Position numbers and translations under genes: made by a program
Assembly (NCBI GenBank): GCA_013214065.1
Contig: JABSPK010000003.1
Span: 398,028 to 462,027, forward strand
Direction: 5' to 3'
Origin: Flavobacteriaceae bacterium
GTDB taxonomy: Bacteria; Bacteroidota; Bacteroidia; Flavobacteriales; Flavobacteriaceae
Length of the DNA stretch: 64,000 bases
The notes under the pieces: model-generated
The model's input: the letters and a program-made list of their open reading frames with translations, nothing else
Told to the model about the DNA's origin: nothing
Database searches by the model: none
Shown: one piece after another, positions 35,969-45,414 of the stretch
How the letters are laid out: every line of letters starts with the position of its first letter
Position numbering within the stretch: the stretch's first letter is position 1

Positions 35969-36738
35969 AAAAAATTACTCTAGTGGTATTGGTGCTATTG
36001 GCTGGATTGACTGCCGCAAACGCGCAAAAGAAAAGTGAACTCTTCGCCAGGATCGATGCCCTCGAAGCGACCATTGGTAGTTTGAACGATTCCATTTCAA
36101 AAGCCAACCGTCAAATCAATGCCAGCGAATCAAAAGCGGAACTGTTCGAAAAGGAAAATACCGAACTCCGTGACGCAAATGCCACCTTGCTGCAAAACCT
36201 GACCAGTTTTTCGAAGATTTCGAAACAAAACAATGAAACGGTCAACAAAGCCCTCGAAAGCTTGAATGCCAAAGAGCGACAACTGCGTCAATTCACCGAT
36301 AGCTTTACAAAAAATGACTCTTTGGCCGTGGTTTTGGTCGGTCAGACCAAACAGACATTAGGGGCCGACACCCAGGTAGCCATTGCCGGGGGCGCCATCG
36401 TCATCACCCAGAAACTGGATTTTCTCTTTGGTTCCGATACGGGAACGGTCGTTATGGAGAGCGCCAACGACTGGTTGGCGAACGTTGCGCAGATTATTTT
36501 GATGAATCCCGACCGCAGTGTCACCATTGAAGGGTTGAACATCACCGGAGAGTTCGAAGTTTCGTTCAATCAGGCACAAGCGATCGGTAACACGCTTTGG
36601 AAAAACCATGCCGTACCGGTGGCCCGTTTGAAACTGGTCGCCAAGGATGGGAATTTCAAAGAAGGCATCGCCATTCGTCTTGGTCCGAACTACAAAGCCT
36701 TCTATAGCGAGGCGAAAAAGACCCTTAAGAGTCAATGA
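35965..36738 (+). CDS. Degenerate paralogue of the OmpA-family coiled-coil protein
   Basis: 257 aa from the ATG at 35965, which overlaps the preceding TGA by 4 bp and suggests translational coupling. It has a cleavable signal peptide (TLVVLVLLAGLTAANA) but no lipobox Cys, then a coiled coil and an OmpA-like C-terminal domain. Segments match the lipoprotein at 26654 (NETVNKALESLNAKERQLR and TKNDSLAVVLVGQTKQTLG). The peptidoglycan residues are lost: the EGHTDN position reads EGLNITGE and the NRRTR segment is absent. It probably no longer binds peptidoglycan. Confidence 0.7.
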   Translation: MKKITLVVLVLLAGLTAANAQKKSELFARIDALEATIGSLNDSISKANRQINASESKAELFEKENTELRDANATLLQNLTSFSKISKQNNETVNKALESLNAKERQLRQFTDSFTKNDSLAVVLVGQTKQTLGADTQVAIAGGAIVITQKLDFLFGSDTGTVVMESANDWLANVAQIILMNPDRSVTIEGLNITGEFEVSFNQAQAIGNTLWKNHAVPVARLKLVAKDGNFKEGIAIRLGPNYKAFYSEAKKTLKSQ

Positions 36739-36744
36739 CCATAC

Positions 36745-36781
36745 TTTTTGGTGAAATCTTCCGTTGTAGTTTCATCAAAAA
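36745..36781 (+). other. Intergenic hairpin without T-run
   Basis: TTTTTGGTGAAA (36745-36756) pairs with TTTCATCAAAAA (36770-36781) with one G-U pair. The 3' side is A-rich, so it is not an intrinsic terminator; it would lie in the 5' leader of the next gene. TACTTTTTG at its start resembles a -7 box with one extra base. Confidence 0.35.
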
Positions 36782-36795
36782 CAAACTGACCCAGC

Positions 36796-37314
36796 ATGAG
36801 CGGAGATGACATCCTTCAACTATTCGCCTTTTTATTGCCCGCGGTCGTCACCGGGGCAGTGGCATTTTATTTTTTCAGATTACATACCCGAAACGAAGAA
36901 GGGAGACGCAGGTTCTTACTGCACAAGGATTCCCAAAAGGAAACCTTACCGATCCGCCTTCAGGCCTATGAACGAATGGCCTTGTTCTTGGAGCGTATTT
37001 CCGTTGCGAGTCTCGTGGTTCGCGTAGCGCCCAAATCAAAAAACAAGAACGATTACGAAAACCTGTTGATCAAGCAGATTGAAACCGAATTCGAACACAA
37101 CCTATCACAACAAATCTACATGAGTGATGAGTGTTGGAATATCATCAAGGCCGCCAAAAGTGCGACCATACAGCTGATTCGTTCGGCTGGGATGAGCGAA
37201 TCCGATTCCGCCGATAAATTACGGGAAGATATCCTCAACGAAACGATGGAAAAACAATCGCCATCGGCAACGGCTTTGGCCTTTGTCAAAAAAGAGATAT
37301 CCGTACTGTGGTAA
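36796..37314 (+). CDS. Conserved membrane-anchored protein of Flavobacteria, function unknown
   Basis: 172 aa. One N-terminal membrane segment (LFAFLLPAVVTGAVAFYFF, about 9-27) is followed by a charged helical cytoplasmic region (RLQAYERMALFLERIS; IETEFEHNLSQQIYMSDECWNIIKAAK). I recognise it as a conserved Bacteroidota hypothetical, possibly the family now named DUF7935, but cannot confirm this. Convergent with the patatin gene. Confidence 0.6.
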   Translation: MSGDDILQLFAFLLPAVVTGAVAFYFFRLHTRNEEGRRRFLLHKDSQKETLPIRLQAYERMALFLERISVASLVVRVAPKSKNKNDYENLLIKQIETEFEHNLSQQIYMSDECWNIIKAAKSATIQLIRSAGMSESDSADKLREDILNETMEKQSPSATALAFVKKEISVLW

Positions 37315-37334
37315 TCCGCTACCGGTAGCGTTCC

Positions 37335-38249
37335 TTATTCTTGTATTTCGGGCTGTATCGGCATGCTTTCCGCATTTTTGTTCTTAGCATACAGATAGCC
37401 CCGTTTCCACCAGCGGGTCATTTTTTCCTTATCGAAAATCAAGGAGTTCGTGGTTAAGATGGTCGGGGTATAGTACAGATTGATGATGGCGTCCTTTTGA
37501 TTGGCCACCAACTTACCGACCCTGATGTTCTGATGTTCGATCCGATCAAGGATGAACCCAATCATGGTCGTGATCAATTCGAACGGGTTTCGAGAGGGCA
37601 TGCGGTTGTAATAGCTCACTTCGGTATGCAAGACTACCACATCGACTTCGGTCGCTCCCCGTTGTATGGCCTCTTCGATAGGCACTAGACTTCCTAACCC
37701 ACCATCGGCATATTCGCAACCGTTCTTTCGCACAAGACTCATAAACGGGGTGTAATTCGATGATATCCAAATCCAATCACAAAATTCGGCATAGCTACAT
37801 TCGTTGATCGATTTATACTCGACTTGGTTCAACGATAGGTTGGAAACGGTCACCACGATATCTTTGGCGCCGTTTTTCAATTGCTCGAATTCCGCTTCGG
37901 TAATGCTGCGGCGTATCAGATCGCGGAGGTTTTCACTTTCCCCGAAAGTCTTTTTGCCTTTGATCAGGTTTTTGAAAATGTTCCAATGGTTCATCCCGAT
38001 AATATCGGAACCGTGTTTCTTTTTTATCGTAAACGGGCAATTGTTGAAGATACTCTCTTGGTTGACCGAAGAATAGATCTTTTTGATCTTGTCCAACTTG
38101 CCTAAGGCCAAATGGGATATCAGCAGGCTTCCGGTCGATGTCCCGACAAAGATGTCGTAGTCGCGCCCCAAACCCTCGATGAGGTACTGGGCGACCCCAC
38201 CGGCAAAAGCGCCTTTACTACCACCGCCTGAAATGACCAATGCTTTCAT
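37335..38249 (-). CDS. Patatin-like phospholipase
   Basis: 304 aa from the ATG at 38249 (MKALVISGGGSKGAFAGGVAQYL); a longer frame upstream lies inside the M1 gene. The oxyanion glycine loop GGGSKG (about 8-13), nucleophile motif GTSTGS (GxSxG, about 38-43) and the DGG of the catalytic dyad (YADGGLGSLVP) are all present. Acts as a lipid acyl hydrolase, probably on phospholipids. Its ATG overlaps the stop of the upstream M1 aminopeptidase gene (ATGA), implying translational coupling. Confidence 0.92.
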   Translation of the reverse strand: MKALVISGGGSKGAFAGGVAQYLIEGLGRDYDIFVGTSTGSLLISHLALGKLDKIKKIYSSVNQESIFNNCPFTIKKKHGSDIIGMNHWNIFKNLIKGKKTFGESENLRDLIRRSITEAEFEQLKNGAKDIVVTVSNLSLNQVEYKSINECSYAEFCDWIWISSNYTPFMSLVRKNGCEYADGGLGSLVPIEEAIQRGATEVDVVVLHTEVSYYNRMPSRNPFELITTMIGFILDRIEHQNIRVGKLVANQKDAIINLYYTPTILTTNSLIFDKEKMTRWWKRGYLYAKNKNAESMPIQPEIQE

Positions 38250-40336
38250 TTGTCCAATATTTGTTGCAATAGTTTCGCTTCGGGCGGATCCATTGCCAAA
38301 TTCCCTAAGCGTTCCCTTCCTTGGTCGGAATCCCGGAATTCCCTTAATAGCATACGGGCCATTTTTTTGAATTGCCAAACATGGTGGCCGCTGGCCTTGA
38401 CCAGATTGACCAAAGAACCGTCATCGATTGCTTCCAATTGATATAAGTACTTAAATGCCGTCAACCGGGTTTCAAAATTGTATTCTTCGGCGGTATAGCC
38501 GTTCAACTCTTTATAAAATCGGGATTTATTTTCAGGACGGTAGCCGGGTGTGACCAAAGCCAAGGTCAACCACAACAAGCGAACATTGTAATTCGGAAGC
38601 CCATTGACCTTATCAAGACGATCCAAATAGATCGTTCGCCTTTCAGGATAGGCCTCCCAAAGCTTGTATAAAGCGGTTTCTTGAGTGAGGTAACTAGCAT
38701 CGTCCAAAAGCCCCTCGTACAGCTTTTGGGGCCCTTGGGGCAATCGCTTCAGGGTACCCATGACCACAGCCTGTCTTACGATGACCGAGCTTTCCAACAA
38801 TACCCGTTTCAAGCTTGCTTCATCGAAACGATCTACATGGTCCAAAACCACTTGTTTTCGATAGAGATCAGGCGTACTTTCCTCGAAGAAGTAGGCATCC
38901 AGCCCGATTTGGGCGACATCTTTTTTATCGGTCTCTTGCCCTTTATTCTTAAGGTACACCGCTAGGGATGGGTTATTCCGTATCAACAATTCCTTGACCG
39001 GCTGCCAAGGAAAGGTATCGTCGCGCAACCATTGCTCTTCGAACGACTGCAACGAACTACCCGAAACCGACTCCATGACCTCCAAAAAATCAGCAATGGT
39101 CGCATTGCCATAGGCTTTTGAGGTCAAGAACCTTCGAATTCCCTTTTTAAAATCGGCATCCCCCAAACGGTCTCGCAACATGACCAAGGCCCAGGCCCCC
39201 TTCTCATAAAACGTCAAGCTATTGGCATTGGGGTCGGTCAGGGCTTCCCCTCCCCCATTTTCAGAAACATTGTGGAGGGTATTGGCGGTTTCGTACAGAC
39301 GCCAATAGAAATGATCATCCCCAAAAAGCATGCGCTCCGTAAGATAAGCGTAGTAGGTGGCGAACCCTTCATGCAGCCAATGGTGTTTCCCGCTTTGCTC
39401 GGTGACCAAATTACCGAACCATTGATGGGCCAGTTCATGGGCGTTCACATTGACATAGTTCTTATCGACAAAGGCCGTGCTATCGATTACGTATTGGTTC
39501 GAAAAAATGGTACATCCCGTATTTTCCATGCCCGCGTAGAGAAAATCCCTAACGGGCACCTGTTTGTAATTCTGCCAAGGGTAGGCAACTCCGATTTCCG
39601 CTTCGAGAAAATCGAAAATGCGTTGGGTATACCGGTAGGTAGGCTCGAATTTCGCACTGTCATCCGGATGGTAGTACAGTTCTATCGGGATGCCTGAGGC
39701 CGAATGCACTGTTTTTTTGCTTAAACCCCCAATAACAAAGGCTGCTAAATAGTTGCTCATCGGGGCCTTCATATCGAACTTCCAAGATACTTCCCCAGAG
39801 TCCCTCAGCCGTTGGGTCTCTACCAATTTTCCATTGGCCACCACGGTATGGTTCGATGCAGTGATAATGGTCAAATCGTGTTCGACCTTCTCGTTCATAT
39901 TATCGAAGGAGGGCAGCCAATTGCTGGTATATTTTCCTTGGCCTTGGGTCCATATTTGCTCGTTTCCTTCGATAGCATCGTCAAAACCGATAAAATAGAC
40001 CGTTTTTTTGGGAACGGCCCGGTACGAAATGGTTATCGAGTGCCCGTCGCTTGCGAACGGGTTGGCAAGGATCACCTGCTTGCCCGTGTTCTTGAATTCC
40101 AAGGGTTGGGTACCATTGCTGACCCCTTCGATTTCCATGGCTATCGCGTCGAATACAATGGAATCTACCGGCGCAGTAACGTCAAAATCATAAGTGACCC
40201 TACCTTCAATGGCCTTTTCTTCGGCAACGACCCGTATTTGGGCATGCAACCTCGTCGCATCGACGGGATTTTGGAATTGCGGAAAAGCCCACTGGAAGCA
40301 AAAAATAAAAAAGGGAAGCACTCGCCTCATAGTCAT
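38246..40336 (-). CDS. M1 family metallo-aminopeptidase, exported
   Basis: 696 aa (alternative ATG at 40330) with a signal peptide (MRRVLPFFIFCFQWAFPQ). Exopeptidase motif GMEN (about 280-283), zinc motif HELAHQWFG (about 313-321) and the downstream HEGFATYYAY glutamate are intact, so it should be active. It removes N-terminal residues from peptides, probably in the periplasm. It contrasts with the catalytically dead M1-like protein at 12120. Coupled to the patatin gene by a 4-bp overlap. Confidence 0.93.
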   Translation of the reverse strand: MTMRRVLPFFIFCFQWAFPQFQNPVDATRLHAQIRVVAEEKAIEGRVTYDFDVTAPVDSIVFDAIAMEIEGVSNGTQPLEFKNTGKQVILANPFASDGHSITISYRAVPKKTVYFIGFDDAIEGNEQIWTQGQGKYTSNWLPSFDNMNEKVEHDLTIITASNHTVVANGKLVETQRLRDSGEVSWKFDMKAPMSNYLAAFVIGGLSKKTVHSASGIPIELYYHPDDSAKFEPTYRYTQRIFDFLEAEIGVAYPWQNYKQVPVRDFLYAGMENTGCTIFSNQYVIDSTAFVDKNYVNVNAHELAHQWFGNLVTEQSGKHHWLHEGFATYYAYLTERMLFGDDHFYWRLYETANTLHNVSENGGGEALTDPNANSLTFYEKGAWALVMLRDRLGDADFKKGIRRFLTSKAYGNATIADFLEVMESVSGSSLQSFEEQWLRDDTFPWQPVKELLIRNNPSLAVYLKNKGQETDKKDVAQIGLDAYFFEESTPDLYRKQVVLDHVDRFDEASLKRVLLESSVIVRQAVVMGTLKRLPQGPQKLYEGLLDDASYLTQETALYKLWEAYPERRTIYLDRLDKVNGLPNYNVRLLWLTLALVTPGYRPENKSRFYKELNGYTAEEYNFETRLTAFKYLYQLEAIDDGSLVNLVKASGHHVWQFKKMARMLLREFRDSDQGRERLGNLAMDPPEAKLLQQILDK

Positions 40337-40376
40337 ACCACAACAAAAGTCACACCAATTTAGCTATTTTCGTTAG

Positions 40377-42482
40377 ATGCAAGCTGGAATTCTCCAAACT
40401 CCCTTAGTCTATCTGAAAGGTGTGGGGCCCAATAGGGCCGCCCTACTCCAATCAGAACTAGGACTCCAGACTTTTGGGGATTTGTTACAGTGCTATCCGA
40501 ACCGGTATTTGGATAAGACCCAGTACTACAAGATCAACAGCTTACAAAACAGTGGTGCCGAAGTGCAGATCTTAGGGAAGATCGTCCATCTAAAAACCGT
40601 CGAGCAGAAAAGGGGATCACGCTTGGTCGCTACCTTTTCCGATGAAACGGGGGAAATGGAACTGGTTTGGTTTCGAGGGCAAAAATGGATCCGTGAAAAC
40701 CTAAAGATCAACGAACCTTATGTGGTTTTCGGCCGCATCAACCGATATGGTAAGTCGTTTTCGATGCCGCATCCCGACATGGAGTTGCTAAAGCAGCACC
40801 AAGCCGGGCTAAAAATCGCCATGCAACCGATCTATCCTTCCACGGAAAAATTGGGGAACTCGGGCATCACCAACAAAGTATTCAGTAAAATGATCCAGCA
40901 GTTGTTCTTGGAGACCAAGGCCGACTTTCCCGAAACCCTCAACACCCAATTGCAAAACGAACTTAAGTTGATGCACCGTGCCGACGCCTTGTTGAACATC
41001 CATTTCCCGAAAAACCAAGAATTACTGGCCAAAGCGAAATTCCGTCTTAAGTTCGAGGAATTGTTTTTCGTACAATTGCAGCTCCTATCGAAAAAAGCGG
41101 CCCGTAAACAAAAAATCAAAGGGTTGCCCTTTCAAATCGTGGGTGAACATTTCAACGGATTCTTCAAAGACCACCTTCCTTTTTCGTTGACGCAGGCCCA
41201 GAAAAGGGTCATCAAAGAAATACGGGGTGATTTGGGCAGCGCTGCACAAATGAACCGTTTGCTACAGGGTGATGTTGGCTCGGGCAAGACCATCGTCGCC
41301 CTCATGTGCATGCTTTTGGCTATCGATAACGGATTTCAAGCCTGTATCATGGCACCGACGGAAATTCTGGCCCAACAGCACTACCACGGCCTCAAGGAAC
41401 TTTTGATCGACATGAATCTTAAAATGGCACTTTTGACGGGCTCGACCAAGAAATCGGAACGGACGTTTCTACACAACCAATTGGAAAACGGCAACCTGGA
41501 TATCTTGGTAGGCACCCACGCCGTTCTCGAAGATAAGGTGCAATTCAAGAACTTAGGCCTTGCCATCATCGATGAACAACATCGTTTCGGGGTGGCACAA
41601 CGGTCGAAACTATGGAAGAAGAACCGGATTCCACCCCATATCCTCGTGATGACCGCCACACCGATCCCAAGGACACTTGCGATGAGCCTCTATGGCGATC
41701 TTGACGTTTCGGTCATTGACGAGCTGCCTCCCGGGCGGAAGCCGGTCAAAACGGTGCATCGTTTTGACAACAACCGATTGAAGGTATTTCGATTTATCAA
41801 GGACGAAATCAAAAAAGGCCGGCAAGTCTATGTGGTCTACCCCTTGATCAAGGAAAGCGAGGCCTTGGATTATAAGGATTTGATGGAGGGATACGAAAGC
41901 ATCGCGCGCGAATTTCCGATGCCCGAATACCAGATTTCCATTGTTCATGGCCAAATGAAGCCCCAAGACAAAGATTATGAAATGGAACGCTTTGTCAACG
42001 GGGATACGCAAATCATGGTCGCAACCACGGTCATCGAGGTAGGGGTGAACATTCCCAACGCTTCGGTGATGATCATCGAAAGTGCCGAACGCTTCGGACT
42101 TTCGCAATTGCACCAACTTCGTGGCCGTGTTGGACGTGGTGCGGAACAGAGTTTTTGCGTCTTGATGACCGGACACAAATTATCGGAGGATGCCAAAACC
42201 CGTTTGGAAACCATGTGTCGTACGAACGATGGGTTCGAGATAGCCGAGGTCGATCTGAAATTGCGCGGTCCGGGAGATTTGATGGGAACCCAACAAAGTG
42301 GTCTCTTGAATTTACGTATCGCTGATATCGTTAAGGACAATCAAATCCTGAAAACCGCCCGACACCATGCCATAGCCCTATTAAGAGAAGATCCAAAACT
42401 CGAAAAGGCATCAAACCAGGCTATCCGACAAACCTATGCCCTATTGACCAAAGACAACATGCTGTGGGGATATATCAGTTAA
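40377..42482 (+). CDS. recG: ATP-dependent DNA helicase RecG
   Basis: 701 aa. Order: N-terminal wedge/OB domain (about 1-250), helicase lobe 1 with Walker A LLQGDVGSGKT (about 296-306), DEQH in IIDEQHRFGVAQ, and lobe 2 ending with LSQLHQLRGRVGRG and the RecG TRG region (GDLMGTQQSGL). RecG remodels stalled replication forks and Holliday junctions. Followed by a terminator facing the DUF2911 gene. Confidence 0.96.
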   Translation: MQAGILQTPLVYLKGVGPNRAALLQSELGLQTFGDLLQCYPNRYLDKTQYYKINSLQNSGAEVQILGKIVHLKTVEQKRGSRLVATFSDETGEMELVWFRGQKWIRENLKINEPYVVFGRINRYGKSFSMPHPDMELLKQHQAGLKIAMQPIYPSTEKLGNSGITNKVFSKMIQQLFLETKADFPETLNTQLQNELKLMHRADALLNIHFPKNQELLAKAKFRLKFEELFFVQLQLLSKKAARKQKIKGLPFQIVGEHFNGFFKDHLPFSLTQAQKRVIKEIRGDLGSAAQMNRLLQGDVGSGKTIVALMCMLLAIDNGFQACIMAPTEILAQQHYHGLKELLIDMNLKMALLTGSTKKSERTFLHNQLENGNLDILVGTHAVLEDKVQFKNLGLAIIDEQHRFGVAQRSKLWKKNRIPPHILVMTATPIPRTLAMSLYGDLDVSVIDELPPGRKPVKTVHRFDNNRLKVFRFIKDEIKKGRQVYVVYPLIKESEALDYKDLMEGYESIAREFPMPEYQISIVHGQMKPQDKDYEMERFVNGDTQIMVATTVIEVGVNIPNASVMIIESAERFGLSQLHQLRGRVGRGAEQSFCVLMTGHKLSEDAKTRLETMCRTNDGFEIAEVDLKLRGPGDLMGTQQSGLLNLRIADIVKDNQILKTARHHAIALLREDPKLEKASNQAIRQTYALLTKDNMLWGYIS

Positions 42483-42485
42483 AAA

Positions 42486-42514
42486 AAACGCCCGACTAAG
42501 TGCCAGGCGTTTTC
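42486..42514. terminator. Bidirectional terminator between recG and the DUF2911 gene
   Basis: AAAACGCC (42486-42493) pairs with GGCGTTTT (42507-42514); A- and T-runs on the two sides serve both convergent genes. Confidence 0.85.
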
Positions 42515-42533
42515 AATCCATAGGTAGGATGGA

Positions 42534-43643
42534 TCAATTGATCGCTTCCCCTTTTTCGGCCTTATCGAGATTCGCTTGAACCCGATCCCTATTGGCTTGG
42601 GCCGGTGCGTTCTTTAGCGCCAATTTTAAGTGTTTCACAGTCGATTTGTGATCCCCTTTTGCTGAATATGCCCGTGCCAGCCCATAATGTACCGGCCATT
42701 GTCCTTTGTTTTTTTTCGCGTTCCATTCAAAAACCTCCAAAGCCTTATCAGTTTGACCTTGCGCGATAAGCTGCCTGCCATAGCCATGCACTTGAAAGAC
42801 CGTTCCGAGCGGCATGGCCTCTTCCATGACTTGTTCGGCATCGCCCCCTTTTCCTTGTTTGGCCAAAATCTGGGCCTTGATGGCCATATTGTTGAAATTC
42901 TTCTCACTAAAAAATTGACCTTCAATGGCCGCATTGATCCACCCCAAGGCTTCATCAAGATCACCGCCGTTGTTCAGGGCAAAGTTCGCGGCTTGCTCCC
43001 AGGTTTGTCGATTGAACCCGGGTTGGTTTTGCATTTTGGAACGGATATCGGCCAAAACGATTTCACTGACCGGTACTTCGATCTTAAACGGGATCTCCTT
43101 CTTCTCCCATTTTAAGGAAGCGACCCCTGAAGTGGCATCAATGGCATTGAATTCATAGCGTAGTTGTTCGACATGGGGGGTTTCGGTCGTTGTGACATCC
43201 ACTTGAATGACATCTTCCGAAGGCTCGTAAAAATAACTACCCCAAGCCCCGTAGTTCTTTGAAAAAATCACTTTGGCACTACCGTCCTCATTAATGACCA
43301 TATGCAGCCCGTATTTGCCCGCAGGAAGTTTTTTGCCTTCTACCATGACATCATGGGTGGTCTTGAAAATGGTGTTTTCATTGGCCCCTGCGCGCCATGG
43401 GGAAAGTTCAGCGGTGCCGAATCCAAAATTGTTCATCCCGTAAGGTACCAAGGCGCCCCATATTTCACGACCGTTGACACTGGGCCTGGAATAGACTATG
43501 CTCAAGTCGGTAATCCCGATGCGTTGTGAAACTTTGGCCATCTGGCTCCCTCTGGGTAAATCGAGTTGTCCGAATGCGGAACTAGTACCCAGCACGGTTA
43601 GGCACAGTGCACAAAGCACTGTGCTCAAGTAGCTTTTTTTCAT
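42534..43643 (-). CDS. DUF2911 domain protein with C-terminal TPR-like repeats
   Basis: 369 aa from the ATG at 43643 with a signal peptide (about 1-25). Residues about 30-170 form DUF2911 (PRGSQMAKVSQRIGITDLSI, YSRPSVNGREIWG, LPAGKYGLHMV), a beta-rich domain of unknown role common in Bacteroidota. The C-terminal ~150 residues are TPR-like helices (NNMAIKAQILAKQGKGGDA; VHYGLARAYSAKGDHKST). Probably periplasmic. Monocistronic. Confidence 0.85.
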   Translation of the reverse strand: MKKSYLSTVLCALCLTVLGTSSAFGQLDLPRGSQMAKVSQRIGITDLSIVYSRPSVNGREIWGALVPYGMNNFGFGTAELSPWRAGANENTIFKTTHDVMVEGKKLPAGKYGLHMVINEDGSAKVIFSKNYGAWGSYFYEPSEDVIQVDVTTTETPHVEQLRYEFNAIDATSGVASLKWEKKEIPFKIEVPVSEIVLADIRSKMQNQPGFNRQTWEQAANFALNNGGDLDEALGWINAAIEGQFFSEKNFNNMAIKAQILAKQGKGGDAEQVMEEAMPLGTVFQVHGYGRQLIAQGQTDKALEVFEWNAKKNKGQWPVHYGLARAYSAKGDHKSTVKHLKLALKNAPAQANRDRVQANLDKAEKGEAIN

Positions 43644-43783
43644 GAGTTCGTTTTTTATTGTTAATGAATAAACTGGTTGTCGAACCAAAGTATTAACAAC
43701 TTATTACACATGAAGTTAGCGTACTGTTAAAGTAGATTATGATATGTTAAAGATAGTGCGCTTCGCTCGGCGGTGTCTCCCGC

Positions 43784-45379
43784 TTACAAAATATAATCCG
43801 TACTCAGGAAATTGCTCACCTTGGCATCCAGCAACTGTTCGACCGTTTCATTGTTCAAATCGTTGTCTTTGAACGCGACGAAAGTCCGAATACTGAAAGA
43901 ACGCAATGCATCATGGACACTAAGGGTCGATTGGGCAGAATCTTTACGTCCGGTGAACGGGTAGACATCCGGTCCGCGTTGACAGCTGCTATTCAAATTC
44001 ACCCTACAGACCAGATTGGCCAAGGTATCGATCAACGGCGACAAAGTGTAGACGTCCTTTCCGAAAAGACTGACCTGCTGACCGTAATTGCTTTCGGCCA
44101 TATCATCCAAAGGACTTGAGATGTCAGAGAAGGAAACCACCGGGATGACCGGTCCGAACTGTTCCTCTTCATAAACATCCATGTCTTTGGAAACCGGATA
44201 GATCACGGCAGGCCAAATGAAGTTATCGGAATGCTCCCCTCCTTTTTCGTTTTGGATAACCCCTCCTTTGGCCAGGGCATCATCGATCAACCCTTGGATA
44301 TATGTGGGTTTACCGGGTTCGGGTAGCGGAGTCAATTGCACGCCTTCGTCCCAAGGATTCCCGAATTTCATCGCATCGACCGCTTTAGAAAAACGGGACA
44401 GGAACTCGTCTTTTATCGCTTCATGTACATAGAGGATCTTTAATGCGGTACATCGTTGACCATCATACGATAGGGTCCCTGAAATACATTCCTTAACGGT
44501 CAGGTCCAAATCGGCATCGGGCAGTATGATGGCCGGGTTTTTAGCTTCCAAGCCCAAAACCTGGCGCAATCTGTTGCTCTTAGGATGTTGCTCAACCAAG
44601 GCATTGGCCGATGAACTGTGGCCGATCAAGGCCAACACATCGATTTTCCCGGTTTTCATAATAGGTCCCGCAATGGCCCTTCCCCTACCGAATAAAATAT
44701 TAACCACGCCTTTGGGGAAGCTGCTTTGGAACGCTTCCAATAGCGGGGCGATCAACAGCACCCCATGTTTGGCAGGCTTGAAAATAGCGGTATTGCCCAT
44801 AATCAAGGCCGGTATCAACAGCGTAAACGTTTCGTTCAAGGGATAGTTGTAAGGGCCCAAACAAAGCACAACCCCTAAAGGTCCCCTTCGAATGTGGGCA
44901 TACACCCCATCATGTTTATGGAATTTGGCGGAATCACGATCCAATTTCTTATACTCTTCAATGGTATCGTTGATATAATCGACGGTACGATCGAATTCTT
45001 TGCGGGAGTCGGGCAGGGATTTTCCGATTTCCCACATCAACAATTTGACCACTTCATCGCGCTTGGTCTTCATTTTACCAACGAAGGCTTCCATACATTC
45101 GATACGGTCCTTGACCTTCATGGTCGGCCAGGTCCCTTGTCCTTTATCAAAGGCGCCACAGGCGGCGTCAAGGGCCAATAGGGCTTCTTTCTCTCCCATG
45201 GTAGGGATGCTGCCCAATACGGTCTGTTGGTAGTCTTCCGTCGAGGAAATGGTCGAAATGACCTCAGAGGTAGGGCCGTCCCATTGGAGGAGCTCCCCGT
45301 CGATCAAATAACTTTTTTGATGGTAAGGTTCGGTTATCGCGAATTCTTTTGGAATGGTTTTCATAGTGTTCTTTTTCAT
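43784..45379 (-). CDS. gapN: NADP-dependent non-phosphorylating glyceraldehyde-3-phosphate dehydrogenase (GapN-type aldehyde dehydrogenase)
   Basis: 531 aa aldehyde dehydrogenase. The general base is in GLEAKNP (Glu about 278) and the nucleophile in [10 protein letters not shown] (Cys about 312). [23 protein letters not shown] and the overall segment pattern fit GapN, which oxidises glyceraldehyde 3-phosphate straight to 3-phosphoglycerate and yields NADPH. It lies 35 bp downstream of ilvA on the same strand, so it may be read with the ilv operon, which consumes NADPH at ilvC. GapN rather than another ALDH class is likely but not certain. Confidence 0.75.
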   Translation of the reverse strand: MKKNTMKTIPKEFAITEPYHQKSYLIDGELLQWDGPTSEVISTISSTEDYQQTVLGSIPTMGEKEALLALDAACGAFDKGQGTWPTMKVKDRIECMEAFVGKMKTKRDEVVKLLMWEIGKSLPDSRKEFDRTVDYINDTIEEYKKLDRDSAKFHKHDGVYAHIRRGPLGVVLCLGPYNYPLNETFTLLIPALIMGNTAIFKPAKHGVLLIAPLLEAFQSSFPKGVVNILFGRGRAIAGPIMKTGKIDVLALIGHSSSANALVEQHPKSNRLRQVLGLEAKNPAIILPDADLDLTVKECISGTLSYDGQRCTALKILYVHEAIKDEFLSRFSKAVDAMKFGNPWDEGVQLTPLPEPGKPTYIQGLIDDALAKGGVIQNEKGGEHSDNFIWPAVIYPVSKDMDVYEEEQFGPVIPVVSFSDISSPLDDMAESNYGQQVSLFGKDVYTLSPLIDTLANLVCRVNLNSSCQRGPDVYPFTGRKDSAQSTLSVHDALRSFSIRTFVAFKDNDLNNETVEQLLDAKVSNFLSTDYIL

Positions 45380-45414
45380 TGTTCGCTCCTTAGCACCGTT
45401 TCGCTGCTATTCCT

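Noticed and set aside
36745..36781. Rho-independent terminator after the OmpA-like paralogue
   Set aside because: The stem is good but the 3' flank is an A-run rather than a T-run on the plus strand.
37335..38378. 347-aa version of the patatin protein
   Set aside because: The extra N-terminus lies inside the M1 gene; the ATG at 38249 with the 4-bp stop overlap places the GGGSKG loop at the normal position.
43644..43783. RNA gene or terminator in the 140-bp gap between the DUF2911 and gapN genes
   Set aside because: A short GC-rich patch (GCGCTTCGC) is present but no convincing stem with T-run or tRNA-like structure could be drawn.
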